A model generated the notes under the pieces. The model was not told where the DNA came from and searched no databases. It saw nothing but the letters and a program-made list of their open reading frames with translations. This document shows, piece by piece, positions 26,998 through 36,331 of a DNA stretch of 64,000 bases. Position numbers and translations under genes: made by a program. The DNA comes from Bacteroidaceae bacterium (GTDB lineage: Bacteria; Bacteroidota; Bacteroidia; Bacteroidales; Bacteroidaceae): NCBI GenBank assembly GCA_902362375.1, contig CABIVS010000008.1:274019-338018 (forward strand), read 5' to 3'. How positions within the stretch are numbered: the stretch's first letter is position 1; each line of letters opens with the position of its first letter.

Positions 26998-27921
26998 TTA
27001 TTTCTTTTCTTCCAGCAATGCCTTTACTACTGATTCCGGAGCTTTGAATATTGTTCCATGCTTATGCCCCACAGGGATGCTTACTTCTTCTGTTACGTCT
27101 GTAAAGTTCCGGAAATCCTTTGTACGCATAGCACCATATATTTTTTTCTTATACACATCAAAATAGATTAAATAATCATCGCCCAACTTCTCTACAGACG
27201 GTCCTTCTACAAAGGATTCTGTAAAAGGCTGTGATGCCGGCGAATAAGGTCCGGTCATAGAATCGGAAAAAGCGATTTTCAGATTGCGCTCCGGACGGGT
27301 ATTATCCTTAAGCACCATGACATAGTCATTCTTCGCCCGTTTCACGATGACAGCATCAATGGTGCTGAATCCTGGGTCGTACAGAAGTTTTGCTTTCGAA
27401 ACTGTCTTAAAATCTTTTGTAGTGATATAGTATAAACGATGATTGTTATTCTCTTCCTCTATCCCCTTTTCAAAACGCCCGGGGACACAAGAGGCCCATA
27501 CAACCATAAACTGTTCACTCTCGTCGTCATAGAAAATCTCCGGAGCCCATACATTAATGGTAGTCGGTTCGTCTGCCATTACAGGAATCATCTGTTGCTC
27601 CGACCAATGAATCAGGTCTTTGGAATGTGCGTAACCAAATCCCAAATCGCCTTTCCAACTGGTAGTCCAGACCAAATGGTAGGTTCCATCCGGAGTGCGC
27701 ACCATTGAAGGATCCCTCATTAGTTGATGCTGCCCCAATTCCGGTTTCAACCAGATTCCCGGAATACTGTCCCAATGTATTCCATCCTCACTATATAAGT
27801 ATCTCAATCCCTCATCAGCCGGTTCATGAAATGAAGTGAACATATAGTAGTCTTTGTTACCTCCACAAGAAGCCAAAAACAGAAGACTTATTGCAGCTAA
27901 TGTATTTCTTAACTTTTTCAT
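26998..27921 (-). CDS. GH43-family lipoprotein (five-bladed propeller)
   Basis: 307 residues. A lipoprotein signal (FLASCGG, Cys 19) indicates a lipid-anchored enzyme. Propeller features: YLYSEDGIHWDSIPG, MRDPSMVRTPDGTYHLVWT with the conserved Asp near residue 70, VWAPEIFYDDESEQFMVVW near 124-143 and FVEGPSVEKLGDDYLIYFD near 240 carrying the likely acid Glu. These are GH43 landmarks (alpha-L-arabinofuranosidase / beta-xylosidase clan). In this locus the likely substrate is an arabinofuranose of RG-II, but linkage specificity cannot be read from sequence. It is the first gene after a very good promoter and leads the GH143-142 gene. Confidence 0.83.
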   Translation of the reverse strand: MKKLRNTLAAISLLFLASCGGNKDYYMFTSFHEPADEGLRYLYSEDGIHWDSIPGIWLKPELGQHQLMRDPSMVRTPDGTYHLVWTTSWKGDLGFGYAHSKDLIHWSEQQMIPVMADEPTTINVWAPEIFYDDESEQFMVVWASCVPGRFEKGIEEENNNHRLYYITTKDFKTVSKAKLLYDPGFSTIDAVIVKRAKNDYVMVLKDNTRPERNLKIAFSDSMTGPYSPASQPFTESFVEGPSVEKLGDDYLIYFDVYKKKIYGAMRTKDFRNFTDVTEEVSIPVGHKHGTIFKAPESVVKALLEEKK

Positions 27922-27982
27922 TTCTATATTCTATAATTGTATCCTTTATACAGAGGAGACGATAATAAGTCTAATTTGTACT

Positions 27983-28013
27983 CAAATATAACAGAAGAAT
28001 CATTAGATTCAAA
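27983..28013 (-). promoter_or_regulatory. Promoter of GH43 / GH143-142 transcript
   Basis: On the minus strand, TTTG (28013-28010), a 19-nt spacer and TATATTTG (27990-27983) match the Bacteroides consensus fully. The predicted 5' leader is about 55 nt. Confidence 0.82.
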
Positions 28014-28027
28014 ATTTATATATGATA

Positions 28028-28054
28028 AAAGGGCGACTCTCCGAGCCACCCTTT
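28028..28054 (-). terminator. Terminator after the DUF3826 gene
   Basis: Arms 28028-28039 and 28043-28054 pair over 12 positions with two G-T wobbles (minus: AAAGGGTGGCTC / GAGTCGCCCTTT), followed by TTTT. It separates the PL1-DUF3826 unit from the GH43 promoter. Confidence 0.7.
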
Positions 28055-28126
28055 CCACCATCAAACAAACTAACCATTTACAATGGGAAAGAATTTCGCT
28101 TCTTTTTATAGTATCTTATTTTTTTA

Positions 28127-28795
28127 TTATAGAGAACCTCCACGGGCTTTTACACGTTTATACCATTCCTCACGTTCTTTCTTCAGATCATATCCACGTT
28201 TAGCCAGATAATTATTGATACGTCCTTTGTACTTTCCGAAAGCAGCATGTTTCTTGTTCGAATTTTCGGCATCCAATGCGAATTCACGTGCCTCTATCAG
28301 CCAAGCATATATCTGGGCTTTTTCTTCTTCTTTCAAAGTCGGAATCATGTCCAGATGTGAGTCATAAGTCACTTTCACCACTCCATAAGTCATGCCATCC
28401 TTCACTGCCTCTATTTGCTTTTCATCAAGAAAGAGGGATAAATCGGCAGGGAAAGCGAAATGTGAACGGTATAATGCCGCATCTTTTTCATTTTCGGCAG
28501 CTTTCAGTGCTTCATTTTTAGCATCACCAGTCAACCCTGAATCTTTTACCTTCTTGACTTTTGCATCCCGTACTTCATAAATATCATTTAATTCGAAGTA
28601 ACGATTGGCTATGATATTCCGAACGTCTTCGGCTATTTTCGCATCTGTAAGCCCAAGTTTATCAACGATCTTCTGTGACCGACCGACAATAGACTTCACA
28701 TATTCAGGATCACGATTCTCTTTATTCAAGTCGACTGTCTGTGCGGACATCCAACCGGAAATAAAAAGCAATGATAGTATCAGTATCTTTTTCAT
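28127..28795 (-). CDS. DUF3826 exported protein
   Basis: 222 residues with a signal peptide (1-18, GWMSAQ). It is all-helical and charged: VDKLGLTDAKIAEDVRNII, IYEVRDAKVKKVKDSGLTGD, LFLDEKQIEAVKDGMTYGVV, AQIYAWLIEAREFALDAENS, then a basic tail. This is the DUF3826 family, which accompanies pectin loci in Bacteroides. The same domain forms the C-terminus of the esterase at 17250 (compare LREQAIDYKNMKQISAIFEI with REFALDAENSNKKHAAFGKY). Function is unknown and no catalytic motif is evident; it may be an accessory or partner domain for pectin esterases. It sits 60 bp downstream of the PL1 gene in the same orientation. Confidence 0.82.
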   Translation of the reverse strand: MKKILILSLLFISGWMSAQTVDLNKENRDPEYVKSIVGRSQKIVDKLGLTDAKIAEDVRNIIANRYFELNDIYEVRDAKVKKVKDSGLTGDAKNEALKAAENEKDAALYRSHFAFPADLSLFLDEKQIEAVKDGMTYGVVKVTYDSHLDMIPTLKEEEKAQIYAWLIEAREFALDAENSNKKHAAFGKYKGRINNYLAKRGYDLKKEREEWYKRVKARGGSL

Positions 28796-28855
28796 TGATA
28801 TTGTTTTTAAAGCAAGATGCCGAAAGAAAACTTGACCCCGGCACCTTACCTGCGA

Positions 28856-30595
28856 TTACATTAATTTTCCTTTTTCAGCCAATGTATCGTAGTTGTTCTT
28901 CATATCTCTCCAATCTACTTTGTGCTTTGTGCTGATACCGTTGATATATTTTTCAATATTAGTATATCCGTCACCTGTACAATCCTTATTAGCATCACTC
29001 GGATCATTCGGATTCAAGCCATTGGCAATTTCCCATTCATCCGGCATACCGTCACCGTCTGTATCTACATAAGGAGTACCTTTATATTCAGGGAATCCAC
29101 CCATCTGACGGATATCAGTAATAATACCCTGCTTATAAGAATCTTTAGGCAAACGGCGATACTTAAATTGTCCGTCTTCACCCATTGATTTAGGAGACAG
29201 ACCGGTTAGATCGCCATAAGCATCTTTCGGAAGTTTCTTTTCATAATAAGGAATGCCCGTTTTCACTTCTTCAATCACACGTTCATCTACAATATCACGG
29301 CAAGGGATAGTTGCACCTGCATGTTTCAATACATAATCATAGGCATCATTTGCACCCATAATATTAATATACGGCATTTCAAACGGTTGATAGCTCCGTA
29401 TGTTTTCAGTATACCCGTCAGTATTTGATTGGTCTTCAATCTGAATACCACCTTTCCAGTTGTCTGCTGTAATGGCAGGATAACCTTCCATGATGTTTCC
29501 ATCAGCATAAACTCGTCCGTAGACGTGATGATCCAGTTTGCTGCGTCCTGATTCCGGCTTCAAAATACGATGTCCTACATTAGAGTCTTTCGGTGTAGCA
29601 GGTCCCGGTTTGTAGTAGTTATTAATCATATTGAACATGGCGGTATAATCACCACCATCAGAAGAACGGTGAACCCAGTTGAACACTACATTATTGACAA
29701 AGTTGAATATTCCATTCCAGCCAATAGAAGGGTTACGTCCTGCATTACTAGCCCATAGGTTACGGGCAAATGCACAGTTTTCACCTCCCAAAGTGCTACC
29801 AAATGCATGGTTGTATGTATCCAATGCTTTTGCAGAGATTGTATTCTGAATAGTCACATTTACAGTAGGAAGTTTTAAATCTTTGCTTTCATATTGACCT
29901 TCACTAGGATCATACATATGACGGTAGAAAGATATATTTTCATCCAACCCCCACGTACAAGAACAGTGGTCAATCATAATATTACCAACCGGATTTCCTC
30001 CGAAAGAGTCATCACGATGCCAAACCTTTGTTTCTCCACGGCGGAAACGCATATGGCGTACAACAACATCATGCGTATCTACCCAAAATGATTCGCCGGC
30101 AATGCAAACGCCATCACCGGGAGCTGTCTGTCCTGCAATAGTAACATAGGGAGCACGAACTATAATCGGAGATTCCAGACGGATAATACCTGCCACATTG
30201 AACACGATAATACGAGCGCCCCCTGTTTCACAAGCTTCACGGAAAGAACCGGGTCCACGATCATTCAAATTAGTCACAGTAATAACTTTACCGCCGCGAC
30301 CACCGAAACTATACATACCGCCACCTTCTGCTCCAGGAAATGCCGGAATATTCGCTTGTGGCAAATCACATGGACGGCTAGCCCAAGGAATATAAGGACG
30401 TCCCTCCTTTGCTTCTTTCTGCACTATTGGCAGTGCCTTCGCCCATGCTTCATCAGAGCGCTTCCGCTCTTCAGTCATCATCTTTTTATAGTTTTCTTTG
30501 GCTTCGTCGGTTATTTGTGGGTATTGAGCCCATGCAACAGTCGGAGTCAACATTGCAGCAGCAAAAGCTGCTAATAATACATGTTTCTTCTTCAT
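28856..30595 (-). CDS. PL1-family pectate lyase
   Basis: 579 residues with a signal peptide (1-23, TVAWAQ). The parallel beta-helix core starts near 85 (FPGAEGGGMYSFGGRGGKVI, then NLNDRGPGSFREACE). Family landmarks are IVRAPYVTIAGQTAPGDGV, VVRHMRFRRGE and NIMIDHCSCTWGLDENISFYR. A calcium-binding type-3 repeat-like segment (DTDGDGMPDEWE near residue 512, then GYTNIEKYING) closes the domain, as in many PL1_2 lyases. It cleaves de-esterified homogalacturonan by beta-elimination, creating the unsaturated ends that the GH105 removes. It is secreted to the periplasm or surface and has a Bacteroides -7 box upstream. Confidence 0.9.
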   Translation of the reverse strand: MKKKHVLLAAFAAAMLTPTVAWAQYPQITDEAKENYKKMMTEERKRSDEAWAKALPIVQKEAKEGRPYIPWASRPCDLPQANIPAFPGAEGGGMYSFGGRGGKVITVTNLNDRGPGSFREACETGGARIIVFNVAGIIRLESPIIVRAPYVTIAGQTAPGDGVCIAGESFWVDTHDVVVRHMRFRRGETKVWHRDDSFGGNPVGNIMIDHCSCTWGLDENISFYRHMYDPSEGQYESKDLKLPTVNVTIQNTISAKALDTYNHAFGSTLGGENCAFARNLWASNAGRNPSIGWNGIFNFVNNVVFNWVHRSSDGGDYTAMFNMINNYYKPGPATPKDSNVGHRILKPESGRSKLDHHVYGRVYADGNIMEGYPAITADNWKGGIQIEDQSNTDGYTENIRSYQPFEMPYINIMGANDAYDYVLKHAGATIPCRDIVDERVIEEVKTGIPYYEKKLPKDAYGDLTGLSPKSMGEDGQFKYRRLPKDSYKQGIITDIRQMGGFPEYKGTPYVDTDGDGMPDEWEIANGLNPNDPSDANKDCTGDGYTNIEKYINGISTKHKVDWRDMKNNYDTLAEKGKLM

Positions 30596-30624
30596 TTTTA
30601 TTTGGTTTAGTGAAGTTGTTAATT

Positions 30625-30654
30625 CAAAAATACAATAATAAGACGAAAGAGAAA
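30625..30654 (-). promoter_or_regulatory. Promoter of PL1-DUF3826 unit
   Basis: The minus strand has TATTTTTG (30632-30625, exact TAnnTTTG). A near-consensus TTTC at 30654-30651 gives an 18-nt spacer. It lies 30 bp before the ATG at 30595. Confidence 0.55.
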
Positions 30655-30712
30655 AAGATTTGTAATCAGTAGAGCAAATTATTTATAGTAAATCTACTCT
30701 TTAATCTAAAAA

Positions 30713-30747
30713 ATATCTCCAACACTTTAAAAAAGTATTGGAGATAT
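30713..30747 (-). terminator. Terminator of the RG-II SusC/SusD operon
   Basis: ATATCTCCAA (30713-30722) pairs with TTGGAGATAT (30738-30747), with a further ACTTT/AAAGT inner stem. The minus strand continues TTTTTT. It lies directly after the SusD stop (30773). Confidence 0.88.
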
Positions 30748-30772
30748 ATTAATCTTTAATCAAAGTTTTTAG

Positions 30773-32956
30773 TTATTCAGCTAATGGATCAAACGTACCC
30801 AATGCTCCACTTTGATTATAATCATTCCAGCCTATATTCTGCAGCAATGTTACATTATTCTGCATAAAATTCTGTTTAAAACCTATGAAATAATACTTTG
30901 GCAAGAAATTAATCTCATATTGTGGATCACCATCTACACGAGTTGTCTTACGATATAAATTTGCACGATAAAAATCTGCCAAATTATCAATGGCTGTATT
31001 AGTTGCTCCCTCGCTTGCCTTTTCTGTTAAAACAGTTTTTGAATCATCCAAATTCAAGACTGGTCGTGTAATTCCAGCTTTTACAATCGGATCAGCGTCC
31101 ATTTTTGCTTCAGCTGTGCCAAAAGAAGTATTCACACATACCTCTATACCTGTTCGGCGGTGGGTTTCATTAAATGGAGTAACTTTCAAATAATTACAAG
31201 TATTTCCATTAAATCCACTCAATTTCCAAGTAGATTTTAAGACCTCTTGTCCAACACCACCATCCCATAACATCCAGCGGCGCATATCATCAAAACGTTT
31301 ACCTTCGTATGCTAATTCTATTTGGCGTTCATACAATATAGCACCAAACAACTCACCACGATCCATCCTCTCTAATTTATCACCATAAGCTGCAACATCA
31401 GATTCACTATAACCTGCACGCAAACGAATATCTTTTAAGATACTGATGGCTTTATCGTAATTCTTGATACCACAAGCTGATTCTGCTAAATTTAATAATA
31501 CTTCTGCATAACGCATTTCCATGTAAGGAGCACCGCTCCATTTAAATGGTTCACTTACTGTCAGATCATAATTATACAACGGAGAAGAGTTCACACCTAA
31601 ATCATCAGAACGCTTACGAACATAAACTCCTTTTACATTTGTTGCTAACCCATCTGCTCCATAGCCGCTCTGATCTTCTTCAATTTGCTTGTTTTCATCA
31701 TCGTACCAAGTATAATTCCATAATACATATTCATCACCCGTATATGGATAATCCACCCCCTTAGATGTTGGATCGCCTTTAAATCTCCACATCACACCAG
31801 GGAAAGCAAATGTACGATAGAAACGCGGATCACGATTAAGGAAAAAACACTTCGAGTCATATGCATATTTTGACTCTCCTGGTTTCATGCCATCGGCCAT
31901 TGGAAATAAATCGACCATTTGTGCTGTAGTAGCTTTACCACCACCTCCATACGTGTTTTTAGGACGAATAGAATTTTCCCATGAATTATTTTTGTTATAA
32001 CTCGTTCCTGCAGATTCCTTTATGGTATTATATAAAGTTACAAATACAGCTTCAGGACTTTGGTAATCAGAAAACATCTTTGCCCAATTTCCACCATTAC
32101 GACCAGGATTACCAGCATAAGCTAATCCAAAGCCTCCCTCTGTCAATTTATTAACTGCTGCTTCATTGGATTGGTAAGCCAAATCCCAACGCGCTTCATC
32201 ATCTCCACGATTAAATAAAGGACTGGCATAAAGCAACCGAGCACGACCTTGTAAAGCTAATGCTGTACCAGCAGTGACACGTCCATAATCAGCACTTAAA
32301 GTAGTATTCCAATTGACAGGCAGATAATTAGAAGCAGTTTCCAAATCATCACAAATAAAATCAATACACTCTTTCGTAGTTGAACGTGGAATGGACAAAT
32401 CCAAACCTCCATCATCATTCAACATCGGTGTTTGTACATGATCTATAATCGGCATACCACCATAAATCTTAACTAACCTGTAATAACACCAAGCACGGAA
32501 GAAATAAGCCTGCCCCAATAATTCACGTTTTTGTTCTTCTGTCAATGTACTAGCAGTAACCCCTTCAATAATATCATTGCACTCACGAATACGTCCATAA
32601 GGACTTGTATTCTTCATTTCACGATAAGCATAATCAGGTACTGTTGTATAATCAAGTTCCGTAGTCGGATCTATGAAAACAGAGAAACCTCCATATTCTT
32701 CTGTCGATTGCGAACATTCATCTGCCACACCAGCACTTGGAGTATCAAATCCGATCCCTGATGTTGAACTAGGAAGCAAATATTGATACAAAATATTAAC
32801 GCGGCCTTTAGCACCTTCATAGTCATTATAAACCTCAGATGTAACAGTACCATAAGCTTTCTTATCTTGTAAGAATTCATCACTACACCCTTGGAAGAAA
32901 AGTGCTGTAGTTGCCATAATAGCAACTGCACTGAATTTTGTTATTCTATCTATCAT
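30773..32956 (-). CDS. SusD/RagB-family glycan-binding lipoprotein
   Basis: 727 residues, large for SusD. Lipobox FFQGC with Cys 24 and a surface-export start (CSDEFLQDK). TPR-rich SusD features: REMKNTSPYGRIRECNDIIEG, LLGQAYFFRAWCYYRLVKIYG, GTALALQGRARLLYASPLFN, and a C-terminal ERQIELAYEGKRFDDMRRW. It acts as the hinged lid over the partner SusC, binding pectin/RG-II fragments at the cell surface. The gene begins 15 bp after the SusC stop. The coding region looks AT-richer than the glycosidase genes, by eye. Ligand inferred from the locus. Confidence 0.93.
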   Translation of the reverse strand: MIDRITKFSAVAIMATTALFFQGCSDEFLQDKKAYGTVTSEVYNDYEGAKGRVNILYQYLLPSSTSGIGFDTPSAGVADECSQSTEEYGGFSVFIDPTTELDYTTVPDYAYREMKNTSPYGRIRECNDIIEGVTASTLTEEQKRELLGQAYFFRAWCYYRLVKIYGGMPIIDHVQTPMLNDDGGLDLSIPRSTTKECIDFICDDLETASNYLPVNWNTTLSADYGRVTAGTALALQGRARLLYASPLFNRGDDEARWDLAYQSNEAAVNKLTEGGFGLAYAGNPGRNGGNWAKMFSDYQSPEAVFVTLYNTIKESAGTSYNKNNSWENSIRPKNTYGGGGKATTAQMVDLFPMADGMKPGESKYAYDSKCFFLNRDPRFYRTFAFPGVMWRFKGDPTSKGVDYPYTGDEYVLWNYTWYDDENKQIEEDQSGYGADGLATNVKGVYVRKRSDDLGVNSSPLYNYDLTVSEPFKWSGAPYMEMRYAEVLLNLAESACGIKNYDKAISILKDIRLRAGYSESDVAAYGDKLERMDRGELFGAILYERQIELAYEGKRFDDMRRWMLWDGGVGQEVLKSTWKLSGFNGNTCNYLKVTPFNETHRRTGIEVCVNTSFGTAEAKMDADPIVKAGITRPVLNLDDSKTVLTEKASEGATNTAIDNLADFYRANLYRKTTRVDGDPQYEINFLPKYYFIGFKQNFMQNNVTLLQNIGWNDYNQSGALGTFDPLAE

Positions 32957-32970
32957 AGTTATTTCCTTTC

Positions 32971-35900
32971 TTAGAATGAAATATTAACACCTAATGTAAA
33001 TTTGCGTAGAACCGGATAAACACCATAATTACCAGTTAAAGGATCCATGAAATTATCAGGATATGGATTATAAAGGCTTAACAGATTTTGTCCAGTCAAA
33101 TTAAAGCGACAACTTTCGATACCAACTCCTAATTTTCTAAGCCATTCATTAGGAATAGAATATGCTACAGTCAAATTACGTAAAGTAACTCGAGTTCCGC
33201 TAATTCTCCAGAAAGTTGAGGTTTCACTATTGAGTGAATACATTAGATTAGGATATTTGGCATCTCTATTTTGAGCAGCTACAATATTACCTTGTGCATC
33301 ATATACATTCTCATATACGTACATGTTATTTGACCAGAACGAAGGCATATTATAATATTCTAAAGCTTTATAATCTGTTTGTTTTGTTATAGGACTATAC
33401 ACACTACGTGCTTCTTTAGGAACGAAACTATATCCTCCCCAACTGGCACCAAGTTGTGCACTAAAAGACAAGCCTTTCCAACTACCTCCAAAATTCAATG
33501 TAAAGCTATAAGGATTAGAACGATTAGATATTTTCACTTTATCCACATCTGTTACAGAATGATCAGCTGCTTGATATGTTCCATCCGAATTCAATGGACC
33601 TTTTATATCTTTATAAATCAACATACCAGGGAATACTGCATCCTTTGTCTTTCCTAAATATGTACCATATGTACCATCTGGTTTTTTCATATATTTCTCA
33701 AAATATTCTTCAATTTCTTGATAACTACGGAACATACCTATACATTGATATCCCCACGTACCAAGATCTGTCCGCTCATTAGGATGTTGTTGATCTTGTG
33801 CAATAGTAGTAGGCCAATACATTTTCTTCACTTTATTATCACTGTAGCCTGTATTCAATTTCACCCAATATTTAAAGTCCTTGCCAATATTATCTTTCCA
33901 GCCTAATGATATTTCAACACCGTAAGTATCCACAGAACCATAGTTAGTAGGTGCAGGTTTAGTTCCAACGGTGGAAGGCAGAGCAGCAGATCCTTGAGGA
34001 CTCATAAACATATCACGATGCATGTTATAATATCCATCTAGGTTTATTGACAAACGACTGTCTAATGTACGAATATCAAAACCTAGATTCGTTTGATAAC
34101 TTTTATCCCAATGTGCATCACGATTAGGAATACCATTATTTACATTAGTAGAGATACCGGCACCTATATTATTTGATGCACTTGTTCCAAATACAGCCCC
34201 TTTATTAGCATCACGATTATAAAGCGTCAACCAACTCCAAGCAGCAATATTATCTTTTCCCAGCATACCAAATGATCCGCGGACCTTCAAGAAATCAATA
34301 CCTTTCACGTGTTCTTTAAACCAGCTTTCTTCTGATACAACCCATCCAAGAGACAGAGATGGAAAAACTCCCCAATAATTCTCCGGAGCGAACTTAGTTG
34401 ATGCATCCGAACGAATCAAAAACTCCAGCAAATATCTGTCAGCATATGAATAATTCACACGTCCGATGTATGACAACATTCCTGATTCAGAACGACTAAA
34501 TTCAGTACTTTGAGTACCACTTGCTGTTTTAGATTGACCATCATTAAAGCTTAATGGGTCAAGAACCTGTCCCCAAACATATTCAGATTCTGCCTCACTT
34601 TTCTCTATAGAAAACAAAGCACTCACATCATGAAGGCCAAATTTACGTGAATAGGAAATATTAAAGTTCATCTGATATTGATCAGCGCGATCCATTTGTC
34701 GTCTAATCAAATTACCATTAGATTTTGTAATAGCAGAGAAATTTGCTTCTGAAAGATCCAAATCATCACCAGTATAAAGATGTTGTCCCGATCCACCACG
34801 ATTCAACATTTTATATACAGTCACATTAGTTCCTAACTGATTAGCCTTCGCATTGTTGATACTCTTCGAGTATGAGAACTTCATTTTCAAACCTTTAAAT
34901 ATACTACTCCATCCAAAATCGTATTCTACCGAACTATTCAAAGTCATATTCGAAGTTCTATTATTTGAATAGTTATTCAAATCTTGAATAGAACGATAAT
35001 TATATGCTTGAATATCTTTAACTTCAGAATTACTTACTCCCAATGCAGCCATAGAATGACCAGCAATAGAGCTTGGAATATATCTTAAATGAGTCAACAA
35101 TGTATTATAATCAGTATCACTATTTTCACCACCAACTTTATTATATGCCTTTGTCTGATTTCCATAGTCACCTGATACCTGCAATGACGCTTTCAACCAT
35201 TTACTTATTTTTGCATCAACTCCTGCACGATAGTTCCAACGGTCATAATCCAACCGACCCAAATTACCATCTTGAGTGTAATAAGACATACCGGCAAAAT
35301 ATGTTGCACGATCTGTACCACCACTAACATTAATACTATGTTTCTGTGTAAAAGCAGCAGACCACTCATCTTTTAATAAATCATAATTCAGATTTCTCAT
35401 CGCAGCTAGCTCATCAGCCTGAAATAAGTCTGTTCTATTATCAATAGAACCATCTGTAGTCGGAGCTGATGCTACACCATTCCATAGTACACCATAATCA
35501 TATGCATTTAATAACTTCGCACGAGAAACTTCATCTGTGTAACCAAACTGGCCATTATATGAAATTTTCGGAGCACCAACTTGACCACGTTTTGTCTTTA
35601 CTAAAATAACACCTTGAGCAGCACGTGCACCATAAACAGCAGCTGCAGCATCTTTCAAAACAGTAATACTTTCAATTACACTTGCATCTAAATTATTGAA
35701 AGCTGTTTCATCTTGAATATAGTCATCAATAACATATACCGGACTTGATGAACCTCCTGTAGAAAAGCTTGAAGCGACATCATTTTGACGAATTGTAAGA
35801 CTAGCTCCTTCACCGGGACGAGTGTTACCACCACTAACGCCCAATCCATTCACTACTCCTCCTAATGCATTACCCAAACTAGCAACAGATAAATCGCTAA

Positions 35901-36291
35901 TTTCCGTCGGAGTAACAGTGGAAATAGCTCCAGTCACATTTTTCATCTTCTGTGTGCCATATCCTACTACAACCACTTCATCAAGTTTCATTAAATCTTC
36001 TTTCAAAACAATGCGCATATCCTTAAAATCAGAGATCGTCTGACTGGTATATCCAATGTATGAAATGGTTATTTTTCCCTTAGGAGGGACAGATATTACG
36101 AACTTACCATCCATATCAGTAATCGTTCCCAACGTAGTTCCATCAATCTTTACAGCAGCTCCAATAATAGGTTCACCTATTTCATCTACTACAACACCAC
36201 TAACAGATCTCGCTTGCTGTGCTTGAAGCGACACACAAATAAACATCAAAAAACACAAGCAGCACTTGAGAAATAAATATTTCTTTTGCAT
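32971..36291 (-). CDS. SusC/RagA-family TonB-dependent transporter, no STN domain
   Basis: 1106 residues with a signal peptide (1-25). Order of domains: carboxypeptidase-D-regulatory-like domain (about 29-105, VSGVVVDEIGEPIIGAAVKI, then TDMDGKFVISVPP), TonB box LDEVVVVGYG near 103-112, plug with YVIDDYIQDETAFNNLDAS and ILVKTKRG, then a 22-strand barrel ending in the aromatic TLGVNISF. The lack of an STN domain means it should not signal to an anti-sigma factor, so regulation by a hybrid two-component system is expected. It imports RG-II/pectin oligosaccharides across the outer membrane. The surface-lipoprotein gene lies 40 bp upstream and SusD 15 bp downstream, forming one operon. Confidence 0.94.
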   Translation of the reverse strand: MQKKYLFLKCCLCFLMFICVSLQAQQARSVSGVVVDEIGEPIIGAAVKIDGTTLGTITDMDGKFVISVPPKGKITISYIGYTSQTISDFKDMRIVLKEDLMKLDEVVVVGYGTQKMKNVTGAISTVTPTEISDLSVASLGNALGGVVNGLGVSGGNTRPGEGASLTIRQNDVASSFSTGGSSSPVYVIDDYIQDETAFNNLDASVIESITVLKDAAAAVYGARAAQGVILVKTKRGQVGAPKISYNGQFGYTDEVSRAKLLNAYDYGVLWNGVASAPTTDGSIDNRTDLFQADELAAMRNLNYDLLKDEWSAAFTQKHSINVSGGTDRATYFAGMSYYTQDGNLGRLDYDRWNYRAGVDAKISKWLKASLQVSGDYGNQTKAYNKVGGENSDTDYNTLLTHLRYIPSSIAGHSMAALGVSNSEVKDIQAYNYRSIQDLNNYSNNRTSNMTLNSSVEYDFGWSSIFKGLKMKFSYSKSINNAKANQLGTNVTVYKMLNRGGSGQHLYTGDDLDLSEANFSAITKSNGNLIRRQMDRADQYQMNFNISYSRKFGLHDVSALFSIEKSEAESEYVWGQVLDPLSFNDGQSKTASGTQSTEFSRSESGMLSYIGRVNYSYADRYLLEFLIRSDASTKFAPENYWGVFPSLSLGWVVSEESWFKEHVKGIDFLKVRGSFGMLGKDNIAAWSWLTLYNRDANKGAVFGTSASNNIGAGISTNVNNGIPNRDAHWDKSYQTNLGFDIRTLDSRLSINLDGYYNMHRDMFMSPQGSAALPSTVGTKPAPTNYGSVDTYGVEISLGWKDNIGKDFKYWVKLNTGYSDNKVKKMYWPTTIAQDQQHPNERTDLGTWGYQCIGMFRSYQEIEEYFEKYMKKPDGTYGTYLGKTKDAVFPGMLIYKDIKGPLNSDGTYQAADHSVTDVDKVKISNRSNPYSFTLNFGGSWKGLSFSAQLGASWGGYSFVPKEARSVYSPITKQTDYKALEYYNMPSFWSNNMYVYENVYDAQGNIVAAQNRDAKYPNLMYSLNSETSTFWRISGTRVTLRNLTVAYSIPNEWLRKLGVGIESCRFNLTGQNLLSLYNPYPDNFMDPLTGNYGVYPVLRKFTLGVNISF

Positions 36292-36331
36292 ATATTCTTA
36301 TTTTAAATTACATGTTTAAACAATCCCTCAC

